Of a stretch of DNA of 64,000 nucleotides, positions 55,926 through 62,669 are shown one piece after another (position 1 is the first letter of the stretch; every line of letters starts with the position of its first letter). The stretch is from Bacillus sp. BGMRC 2118 (GTDB lineage: Bacteria; Bacillota; Bacilli; Bacillales; SA4). The notes under the pieces were generated by a model. It saw only the letters and a list, made by a program, of their open reading frames with translations, was not told the origin of the DNA and ran no database searches. The stretch covers positions 62,001 through 126,000 of the forward strand of contig VTTJ01000008.1 in assembly GCA_008364785.1 (NCBI GenBank), given 5' to 3'. A program made the position numbers and the translations under genes.

Positions 55926-56747
55926 TTACATAAGTGGTGGTGTACCGTGAATATATCCAGGAGCTGGCTGCAAAGTTGGAGCTTGTCCTGTTGCGACTGG
56001 GTTCTCGACATATTCAAAGTGAGATAATCCATCAGGAGTTGGACCTGATGCCCATTTGCCTGCTTTACTTTCAGTTCCTTCAGAACAACTCATGAATTTA
56101 TTTGCTACATCCGTTAATTCATATTCACGATTGAAGGTACTCGGAACGACAACTCCTTCTTTTTCCTCCAGTTCTGCTATGGCAGCAATCCATTGATTTT
56201 GGTGCATCGTATCTCTGGCAATTAAGAATGAAAGCATATCACGTACGCCAGGGTCATCAGTCATTTCATATAGACGGACTACCTGTAGTCTTCCTTGAGA
56301 TTCTGCGTTTAAATTTGCCCTGAAATCTGCCAGTAAATTTCCACTTGCAATGGTATACCTTGCGTTCCATGGATACCCGACACTATCATTTGGGCTTGCT
56401 CCCAGACCATTTACAATTGCATGCTGTGGATTCATTCCACCCATCACACTTGCAATAATCGGATCCTTTGCCGCCTGCTCTTGTTCTTCAACAGGTGCCT
56501 TGTCGAGTAACTGTGCAATCATCGTTGCCAGCATCTCTACGTGTGATATCTCTTCAGTTCCAATATCTAAAAGCATATCACGATATTTTTGTTCAGCGCG
56601 GCAGTTCCATCCTTGAAATAAATATTGCATCATAACCGAGATTTCCCCGTATTGTCCTCCTAACACCTCTTGCAACTTTTTCGCATAGACTGGATCAGGC
56701 TTGCTTGGCTTTGCTCTGTATTGTGTTTCTTTTACGTGGAAAAACAT
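55926..56747 (-). CDS. manganese catalase (YdbD-like)
   Basis: 273 residues from the ATG at 56747 behind TTGGAGG, the same length as B. subtilis YdbD. A ferritin-like four-helix bundle with di-manganese ligands is visible: Glu35 (QYGEISVMM), Glu66 and His69 (EEISHVE), then the later Glu (NLNAESQGR) and His (ARDTMHQNQW). It splits hydrogen peroxide without haem. The C-terminus is a Pro/Gly-rich tail. CotJC of the spore coat is a relative, so spore localisation is possible. A Mn enzyme near the Mn oxidase operon is notable but may be coincidental. Confidence 0.92.
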   Translation of the reverse strand: MFFHVKETQYRAKPSKPDPVYAKKLQEVLGGQYGEISVMMQYLFQGWNCRAEQKYRDMLLDIGTEEISHVEMLATMIAQLLDKAPVEEQEQAAKDPIIASVMGGMNPQHAIVNGLGASPNDSVGYPWNARYTIASGNLLADFRANLNAESQGRLQVVRLYEMTDDPGVRDMLSFLIARDTMHQNQWIAAIAELEEKEGVVVPSTFNREYELTDVANKFMSCSEGTESKAGKWASGPTPDGLSHFEYVENPVATGQAPTLQPAPGYIHGTPPLM

Positions 56748-56873
56748 AAACAGCACCTCCAATATTTGTACTATTGTATCTTTCCTTTAATTCAATTGAA
56801 TATTCTCTTGGTATGAATTACCCCTTTCATCAAATAATAATGGAAAACTCAATGAAAAGAGGAGATATACATA

Positions 56874-57572
56874 ATGAATGTTACAGAATTATTAATTCGA
56901 ATTGCAATATCCTTTCTAGTTTTGCTAACCCTAGCTAGAATTATGGGAAGACAAGAAATTAGGCAAATGACATTTTTTAACTTTGTCTCAGCAATATCTA
57001 TCGGGACAATTGGTGGTTCTCTAGCAATTAGTCAAGATCTTAGTATTAGAAATGGTGTTATTGCCTTGGTTGCTTGGACAGTTTTTACACTAGCAATGGA
57101 ATACATAGATCTGAAGTCAAATAAAGCAAGAATTTTAATAGAGGGTCAGCCTGTAATAGTTATTCAGAATGGACAAATTATGGAGAAGGCAATGAGAACA
57201 ACGAGGTTAGATATTAATTCCTTAAATTCAATGTTACGTGACAAAAATGTTTTTTCTATGAAAGATGTTGAATACGCAATTTTTGAAACGGATGGAAAGT
57301 TATCTGTTATGAAGAAAGAAGATAAACAAGCATTGACAAAAGGCGATTATAAAATGCCTACAAAGACGAAGAGTATTGTTCCAATTGCCACTTCTGTCAT
57401 TACTGACGGACGAATTAACAACCAAAATCTACAAAACGTAAACTTAAGTGAGAAATGGTTGGAAGAGGAATTAACTAAGATGGGCGTACAATCAGTTGAA
57501 GATGTGTTTTATGCAGAAATTCAACAAGATGGAACACTCTATATTGATAAACGAAATGACACGGTGCACTAA
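56874..57572 (+). CDS. DUF421/YetF-family membrane protein
   Basis: 232 residues. Three N-terminal membrane segments (about 5-24, 35-52 and 60-78) precede the family's soluble part: ARIMGRQEIRQMTFFNFV near residue 21, ARILIEGQPVIVIQNGQI near residue 87, RTTRLDINSLNSMLRDK near residue 107. YetF/YdfS/YrbG-type proteins are spread through Bacillus and several are sporulation-expressed; one subgroup acts in spore germination receptors' heat-shock response. No specific role can be given. The ATG follows GAGGAGA. Confidence 0.87.
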   Translation: MNVTELLIRIAISFLVLLTLARIMGRQEIRQMTFFNFVSAISIGTIGGSLAISQDLSIRNGVIALVAWTVFTLAMEYIDLKSNKARILIEGQPVIVIQNGQIMEKAMRTTRLDINSLNSMLRDKNVFSMKDVEYAIFETDGKLSVMKKEDKQALTKGDYKMPTKTKSIVPIATSVITDGRINNQNLQNVNLSEKWLEEELTKMGVQSVEDVFYAEIQQDGTLYIDKRNDTVH

Positions 57573-57648
57573 ACGATTTTGTAATGTCTTGCTATGAACA
57601 ATAACAATAGAAGGTTAGTAATGATCTCTTTGTCAGGATGGTCAAATG

Positions 57649-57681
57649 AAAAAAAGCAGAGTGTATTCATACATTCTGCTT
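57649..57681 (-). terminator. terminator downstream of the small lipoprotein gene
   Basis: On the minus strand AGCAGAATGT pairs with ACACTCTGCT (one mismatch) and is followed by a T run. Confidence 0.75.
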
Positions 57682-57744
57682 CTCCTGTTTATAATTTAAA
57701 AGGTCCTCTTTTCATCACACCTTTTTTATCTTGATTAGTCATTT

Positions 57745-57861
57745 TTATTCTTCGTCTTGAATCTCACCATCACCAATTTCATCTTCACCTGGTGCATCAT
57801 CACATGCTACAACTGAAGTTGCTAAAAAAGCAGCTAACATTACATACAATAATTTTTTCAT
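57745..57861 (-). CDS. very small lipoprotein
   Basis: 38 residues. The ATG at 57861 follows TAGGAGGAG at good spacing. A typical lipoprotein signal peptide (MKKLLYVMLAAFLATSVVAC) ends in the lipobox SVVAC with Cys20. The mature part is only 19 residues, almost all acidic or polar (DDAPGEDEIGDGEIQDEE). It would be lipid-anchored outside the membrane as a short acidic peptide. No family recognised. The transcript continues past the stop to a terminator near 57650; a 17-codon frame in between (57689-57742) has no binding site and is not called. Confidence 0.75.
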   Translation of the reverse strand: MKKLLYVMLAAFLATSVVACDDAPGEDEIGDGEIQDEE

Positions 57862-58008
57862 TTTATTCTCCTCCTAAACTTTGTCATAGCTATAGTTTGC
57901 GTAAGAGTAACGTCTTTATTCTTCCGTTATTTTTTTTTCTTATTGATTGTAAAAATATATTATAATGAATACCATCAAAGTATAACGGTGCTCGAGTAAG
58001 GAGAGGAA

Positions 58009-58866
58009 ATGTTGAGAGATAGATGGAAATGGATGATAAGTATATTGCTATTTGTCTTACTATTTAATGGAGCTGGAATTTTCCTTATTCAAGGCTTCGG
58101 GGATGAGACAGACATTGAGACAAGGAGTCTATTGTCTGTAGATAATATAAAGATAACCATAGAGAATGAAGGAAAATATCCTAATGAGCTTGTCGAAGCA
58201 GTACGCAATGAAATAGAAGATGGAACAAAATCAGTCCTTGAGGTATCAAGAGGATTATCAATACCGAATAAAGATATTAAAATAAGTCTTATACCTTCAA
58301 GTAAAGAGACAAGATTTCTTCCTGCATATTACAGTTCTGATCTCGTTGATCCTGAGTCAATCTGGTTAGAGGAATGGAATTTTGAAGAGATGATGCTATA
58401 CAATTTGTTTCCTCAAACAGAAGATATGGTACCATTTACAACGATAGGACTGGGGCAATACTTATTTTACTTCCCTCATAAAGGTGAAATTTTTGATCCA
58501 AATGAAATGTGGATTGCTCACAAAAGTGAACAAGGAACATTGGCACTAAGTGAACTTCTATCACCACAGCTATTTAAAAGTACTGTTCTACATGAACAAG
58601 GGACTTATCCTGCAAACCCTAATGCTGAGGCACATTATTGGAAAATAGCCTCCTTTTCTTATTACTTAATTGAGGAATATGGAATGGAAGCATTTGTAGA
58701 TTTATATGAATCTAGGAATATCGCAGTGGATGTTGAACACATTTACGGGAAGTCTTTTATTGCGTTAGAAACCGAATGGGAAAATAGGATTGCACAAATG
58801 GAGGAACATTCTACACCAAAAATGGTGCAGGACTTAAAGTATCATTATCAATATTTATATGAGTGA
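58009..58866 (+). CDS. membrane-anchored extracellular protein resembling a degenerate MA-type peptidase
   Basis: 285 residues. One N-terminal membrane segment (about 8-28) precedes an outer domain. The C-terminal third (TVLHEQGT, then AHYWKIASFSYYLIEEYGMEAFVDLYES, then SFIALETEWENRI) has the order seen in gluzincin (peptidase MA-like) proteins. The HExxH motif is reduced to HEQGT, so it is probably not a working metalloprotease. The ATG follows AAGGAGAGG. The next gene starts within or just after its stop, so the two form an operon with a CPBP protease and may act together at the membrane. Confidence 0.6.
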   Translation: MLRDRWKWMISILLFVLLFNGAGIFLIQGFGDETDIETRSLLSVDNIKITIENEGKYPNELVEAVRNEIEDGTKSVLEVSRGLSIPNKDIKISLIPSSKETRFLPAYYSSDLVDPESIWLEEWNFEEMMLYNLFPQTEDMVPFTTIGLGQYLFYFPHKGEIFDPNEMWIAHKSEQGTLALSELLSPQLFKSTVLHEQGTYPANPNAEAHYWKIASFSYYLIEEYGMEAFVDLYESRNIAVDVEHIYGKSFIALETEWENRIAQMEEHSTPKMVQDLKYHYQYLYE

Positions 58867-58880
58867 TTGGGGAGAAGGTC

Positions 58881-59810
58881 TTGCTAAGTATAAAACTTGA
58901 AACATTATCAAAGAAATATATTTGGCTTTTACTCCTCGTCACAGTAGGAGCAGAGCTTGCATTATTCGGTTCAAGACATAGTTATTTCTTTGCTGACTTA
59001 TACAATTTTATTATGATTGCATCCATTTTTGTTGCTGCACGTCTTCATCCAGTTCTCCAGGATCAGTCCAAACTGAAGCGTACTAAGAAACAAACCTTCT
59101 ACTTGTTTGTAAAGGTATTTGTTATCTTCACTTCTGTAACGTTTATCATTGACTTACTTAGTAACTCATATCTTCAAGACTTCCACGAGGATTATGTAGA
59201 AGGTGTTACGGAGTATACGGAGAATTATTCATATTCTAGCGATTGGAATGGTGACTTTAGTGACGGAGCAGAAGGTGAAAGTGGGTTTTCATTTCTTAGT
59301 TGGCTTGATTCTGACGGGTATTCTTTTTTTACAGATATGCTTGCAGGGTTTGAGGAAGTATCGAGGCTAGCTTATATCCTTTTGGTCGTTGCTTTTATGA
59401 AGATGCTGTATCCTTCTAGATGGGAAGAAGGGCGAAGCTGGTTTTTCTGGTTATTTGGATTATTCATTAGTTCTTTTATGTTCGGAATTGGTCACACGTT
59501 ATCCTCTGAGCAAACATTCGATGTATTTCTTGGGACGGTCGTGTATTATACAAATTTCGGGCTCGTACTAGGAATCCTATTATTATGGACTAGAAATTTA
59601 TGGCTGCTTATTTTGGTTCATGCGCTGCACAATGTACTTACCAGCATATCCTGGTACTATGTTGAAGGTGCACATGTGATTTTTTATTTTATTATGCTTA
59701 TCACGTTGATCACCATGTTCTTTATGGAAAAATATTTATTTACGACTGACGATCAAACGATCACCTTAAAAGAAGATGAACAGACATATGTATCAGACAC
59801 TGGAGCGTAG
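58881..59810 (+). CDS. CPBP-family intramembrane metalloprotease
   Basis: 309 residues from the TTG at 58881 with GGGGAG upstream; a GTG at 58863 overlapping the previous stop is an alternative. About seven membrane segments, with an acidic outer loop (about 95-140). The CPBP/Abi motifs are present in order: FEEVSR, FGIGH and HALHN. These glutamate/histidine proteases process membrane proteins or peptides; CAAX prenyl proteases are distant relatives. Followed by a terminator. Confidence 0.82.
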   Translation: MLSIKLETLSKKYIWLLLLVTVGAELALFGSRHSYFFADLYNFIMIASIFVAARLHPVLQDQSKLKRTKKQTFYLFVKVFVIFTSVTFIIDLLSNSYLQDFHEDYVEGVTEYTENYSYSSDWNGDFSDGAEGESGFSFLSWLDSDGYSFFTDMLAGFEEVSRLAYILLVVAFMKMLYPSRWEEGRSWFFWLFGLFISSFMFGIGHTLSSEQTFDVFLGTVVYYTNFGLVLGILLLWTRNLWLLILVHALHNVLTSISWYYVEGAHVIFYFIMLITLITMFFMEKYLFTTDDQTITLKEDEQTYVSDTGA

Positions 59811-59835
59811 ACCTGAATATCAGGTCTTTTTTTTG
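59810..59835 (+). terminator. terminator of the CPBP protease operon
   Basis: AGACCTGA-ATA-TCAGGTCT followed by eight T. Confidence 0.9.
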
Positions 59836-59904
59836 TCCATTATCACTTAGGTGAATATTCTTCCCTGTCCGAATAAAATACCCGATGCTTGAGACAACCC
59901 TGTT

Positions 59905-60010
59905 TCTTTCTTATGGGAAGAACATCTTTTTACCTTATAAGAAAGGCTAGCGTGTAACCGTATTTTGACCAGCCGAATACGATGATAAGAGGGAATGTAT
60001 TCCTATCATG
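59905..60010 (+). other. region of three successive hairpins before the DUF1360 gene
   Basis: CTTTCTTA..TAAGAAAG (about 59907-59946), CGTATT..AATACG (about 59958-59981) and GGAAT-GT-ATTCC within GATAAGAG..TATC (about 59983-60009). They could form a structured leader of the next gene or separate transcript ends. No known riboswitch class was recognised. Confidence 0.35.
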
Positions 60011-60031
60011 GAAAAAGGTGTGTGATTCGGT

Positions 60032-60385
60032 TTGTCTTTTTTTCATTTCATCATGCTTTGCTTCGCTAGTTTTCGATTAACAAGATTAATTGTATTTGAT
60101 GAGATCACTTCCTTCATACGCCATCCCTTCCACGACGAAGTAACGGAGACAGAAGAGGATGGAACGGTAAGTACGTATCTCGTGATGAAAGGAACAGGTA
60201 TTAAAAGATGGTTTGGTGAGCTAATTAGTTGCTATTGGTGTACGGGTATCTGGTCATCAGCATTTTTGTATATCACATGGAATTTGTGGCCGACTATTAT
60301 GGAACCGGTAATAATCATATTAGCCATTGCTGGCATAGCTGCGATTATTGAGACATTCACGTTACAATTTATAAATCAGGATTAG
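60032..60385 (+). CDS. DUF1360 family membrane protein (YngL-like)
   Basis: 117 residues. Two hydrophobic segments (about 4-22 and 84-107) surround a soluble middle with RLIVFDEITSFIRHPFH and the GELISCYWCTGIWSS motif typical of DUF1360. Family members in Bacillus are sporulation-associated and of unknown function. The start is a TTG with AAAGGTGTG upstream; no in-frame ATG comes before the first helix. Confidence 0.8.
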   Translation: MSFFHFIMLCFASFRLTRLIVFDEITSFIRHPFHDEVTETEEDGTVSTYLVMKGTGIKRWFGELISCYWCTGIWSSAFLYITWNLWPTIMEPVIIILAIAGIAAIIETFTLQFINQD

Positions 60386-60478
60386 AGGTATGCGCCTTTT
60401 TTTTAGTTGAAATGAACGATTGAAAGGTTGTTTTCATAGAATGTATTACGTGAGATAAATAGATAGGAGGGAAGTAAA

Positions 60479-60586
60479 GTGAAGAAGAAAGATACCTCCG
60501 AAAAGAGTGAACAACAAAACACTACTCAAGCTGTTAAAAAGAAAAAAAGAGGTTGCGGCTGTGGACGCAAAAAAAGAAATGCTTAA
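60479..60586 (+). CDS. small basic protein with C-terminal GCGCG motif
   Basis: 35 residues, GTG start with TAGGAGGG at ideal spacing. The sequence is polar and Lys-rich, with a RGCGCGRKKRNA C-terminus: two Cys flanked by Gly in a strongly basic setting. No family recognised; possible nucleic acid or spore-component binding. It follows the DUF1360 gene by 93 nt and precedes a strong terminator, so it is probably a real gene despite its size. Confidence 0.6.
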   Translation: MKKKDTSEKSEQQNTTQAVKKKKRGCGCGRKKRNA

Positions 60587-60624
60587 GTAACCACAGTGTA
60601 TGTTCTGTGGTGGTAAATAAAAAT

Positions 60625-60660
60625 AGAGATTTGGTAATCTACCAATCTCTATTTTTATTT
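60625..60660 (+). terminator. terminator after the small basic protein gene
   Basis: AGAGATTTGGTA-ATC-TACCAATCTCT (one mismatch) followed by ATTTTTATTTT. A separate ACCACAG..CTGTGGT hairpin at 60592-60613 lies just before it. Confidence 0.8.
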
Positions 60661-60749
60661 TACCATTAATTGTATAAAAATAATAGACTGTTTGTTCCAA
60701 TTATTTCAAGATATACTATGTTTACTACATAGATATGAGGTGAAGACAA

Positions 60750-61097
60750 ATGAAGCTTTTTACGTTTTCAAAAGAGATTGGCAAAGAAATAAAAGCATTT
60801 GGGTCAAATTTTGTGATGTCTAGGATTGGTACAGGTGAAGAAGGATTTCATGTTGGGTGTATGTATTTAGATAAAAATGATGTGATTGGAAGACATGATG
60901 CGGTTACCTCTCAGCTATTTTTGGTTGTTTCAGGTGAAGGATGGGTAAGTGGGGCAGATCATGAAAAGGTACGAATCAATGTAGGTGAAGCTGCGTTTTG
61001 GGAAAAAGGTGAGAGCCACGAAGCGGGTAGCGAAACAACTATGATAGCAATAGTCATTGAAGCAGAGAGTTTGAATCCTGCGATGATGCTTTTGTAA
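60750..61097 (+). CDS. cupin-domain protein
   Basis: 115 residues, one cupin barrel. First motif region around GRHDAVTSQLFLVVSGEGWVSG (about 49-70), second around NVGEAAFWEKGESHE (about 78-92). The usual HxH of motif 1 is replaced by RHDA, but the His in GESHE is kept, so metal binding may be incomplete. Such small cupins bind small ligands or act as isomerases or sensors; no specific role is readable. The ATG follows TGAGGTG. Confidence 0.8.
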   Translation: MKLFTFSKEIGKEIKAFGSNFVMSRIGTGEEGFHVGCMYLDKNDVIGRHDAVTSQLFLVVSGEGWVSGADHEKVRINVGEAAFWEKGESHEAGSETTMIAIVIEAESLNPAMMLL

Positions 61098-61111
61098 TTT
61101 TGGTATACATA

Positions 61112-61141
61112 AAGCCTCCTGTTTTTGAAAACCGGAGGCTA
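61112..61141. terminator. terminator between the cupin gene and asnA
   Basis: AGCCTCCTGTTTT pairs with AAAACCGGAGGCT with one mismatch; shared by the convergent genes. Confidence 0.7.
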
Positions 61142-61146
61142 TACTA

Positions 61147-62160
61147 TCATAATAAAGGTATGTTTTTTCTCATGCAGTCACTGATTACTTCTTCGTTCCA
61201 AACAGATGCCTGAACCTCGCCAATGTGCAGTTTCTTAAGTAGAAACATACATAACCTTGACTGCCCAATGCCACCACCTATAGAGAATGGTAATGTCTCT
61301 GTTAGAATGGATTGATGATACTCTAATTCTAATCGATCTTCGCATTTTTCCAAGAGCAACTGCTTAATTAAGGCATCCTTGTCTACGCGTATCCCCATTG
61401 ACGATACTTCGAATGCTCTTTCTAATTCTTCATTCCATAGAACAATATCTCCATTTAGCATCCAATCATCATAATCAGGAGAGCGGCCATCATGCTTTTT
61501 CCCTGAAGGTAAGATGCATCCAATTTGCATAATAAAGACTGCTCCATATAGTTTTGTAATTTTATTTTCTCTTTCTTTTGGTGTTAAATCTGGATACATT
61601 TCTTCAAGCTCGAAGGTGGTGATAAATTTGATTTCTTCAGGAAGAATTGCCTTTATAGTTGGATACTCTTTTTCAATAAATGCTTCTGTATGTTTTATTG
61701 CACGATAAATTTTCTTTACTTCACTTTTTAATTTATCTATGTGTCGGTCTTTTTTTTCGATTACCTTTTCCCAATCCCATTGATCAACATAAATCGAATG
61801 AAGTTCATCCAACTCCTCATCACGCCTAATTGCATTCATATTTGTAAATAAGCCCTCATCACTTTTGAATCCATACTTTTTTAAAGCTGTTCTTTTCCAT
61901 TTAGCTAAAGATTGAACGATCTCAATATCGTGAGGTAATATTTGAGCTGCATTGAACGAAACAATCCGCTCAGTTCCATTTAAATTATCATTGATGCCAT
62001 TACCATTCTTAACCACCAAGGGTGCTGAAACTTTCGTTACATGTAAATTTTTTTCTAATTCCCGTTCAAAGTGCTCCTTTAATTTCTTCATTGCAATTTC
62101 TGTTTCTATTAAGTTTAAAAAGGAAACATATCCACGATTTTCGGTATTCACTTTTGTCAT
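61147..62160 (-). CDS. asnA: aspartate-ammonia ligase AsnA
   Basis: 337 residues, near the family's 330. A class II aminoacyl-tRNA-synthetase-like fold. Visible blocks: LVVKNGNGINDNLNGTERIV near residue 48, HSIYVDQWDWEKVI near residue 120, SPDYDDWMLNGDI, SSMGIRVD near residue 253, and GGGIGQSRLCM near residue 296. It makes asparagine from aspartate, ammonia and ATP. The ATG follows GGGAGGG. The 5' leader was checked for a T-box, and none was found. Monocistronic. Confidence 0.95.
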   Translation of the reverse strand: MTKVNTENRGYVSFLNLIETEIAMKKLKEHFERELEKNLHVTKVSAPLVVKNGNGINDNLNGTERIVSFNAAQILPHDIEIVQSLAKWKRTALKKYGFKSDEGLFTNMNAIRRDEELDELHSIYVDQWDWEKVIEKKDRHIDKLKSEVKKIYRAIKHTEAFIEKEYPTIKAILPEEIKFITTFELEEMYPDLTPKERENKITKLYGAVFIMQIGCILPSGKKHDGRSPDYDDWMLNGDIVLWNEELERAFEVSSMGIRVDKDALIKQLLLEKCEDRLELEYHQSILTETLPFSIGGGIGQSRLCMFLLKKLHIGEVQASVWNEEVISDCMRKNIPLL

Positions 62161-62357
62161 TCTTTGTTGCCCTCCCGAGTTTGGATAACCTAGTTTGTGA
62201 AGCAGTTCATCATTGAAACTAGTTTACAGTTTATGTAAGAGGGCATGGGTAGTTGACTGAAAATTATAATTAATAAAGATGTAACAGTATTTTAAGAAAT
62301 AAATAATAGGCAATTATTTTTAGTTCTTAATTAAAGAGTTAGTGTTGGAAGAACAAG

Positions 62358-62520
62358 TTCTTTCCATTGCGCTACAGCCACTCGCCGGATACCACGGGGA
62401 GGAACCTGATGGTTATTTTCACTATCCGTGAAAAAACCTACCTCCTCGGCTACGCCTGCATGAGTCTCAGCCTTTCCTCTACTTTCCGCAGGTGCCCGAG
62501 TGGCTTTCGCTCCATTCCAC
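62358..62520. repeat. dispersed Bacillaceae intergenic repeat with long inverted ends
   Basis: About 160 nt, clearly more GC-rich than its surroundings. It begins TCCATTGCGCTACAGCCACTCG and ends CGAGTGGCTTTCGCTCCATTCC, imperfect inverted repeats that bring the ends together, with further internal pairing. The sequence type (a GGAATGGAGCG..CACTCG..CCTGCGG..GAGTGGC pattern) is familiar from intergenic repeats scattered in Bacillaceae genomes. Function unknown. A short frame inside it is not a gene. The rest of 62161-62669 holds the asnA leader and a terminator. Confidence 0.65.
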
Positions 62521-62573
62521 TTAGTTATTATAATAGTATGTATATGCAGAATTAATAACTCTATTTAAAACAA

Positions 62574-62635
62574 AATACCCGAATTATTAGGCGAATGATT
62601 CATTAAAATAATCACCTAATAGTTCGGGTTTATTA
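62574..62635. terminator. long hairpin terminator downstream of the amino acid permease gene
   Basis: AATACCCGAATTATTAGG pairs with CCTAATAGTTCGGGT with few mismatches over about 25 bases, AT tracts on both sides. Confidence 0.75.
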
Positions 62636-62669
62636 TTGACAAAAATATTACGTCCCAACCTCAAGAAAC

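Noticed and set aside
57689..57742. 17-codon frame after the small lipoprotein gene
   Set aside because: It has no ribosome binding site and is too short to support without conservation data.
62161..62340. T-box leader for asnA
   Set aside because: The conserved T-box bulge sequence (TGGNACCGCG-like) and a following terminator are absent from the asnA leader; only a CTAGTTT/AAACTAG inverted repeat is present.
62367..62555. 62-codon frame inside the 62358-62520 region
   Set aside because: It follows the inverted-repeat element, has no ribosome binding site, and its composition reflects the GC-rich repeat.
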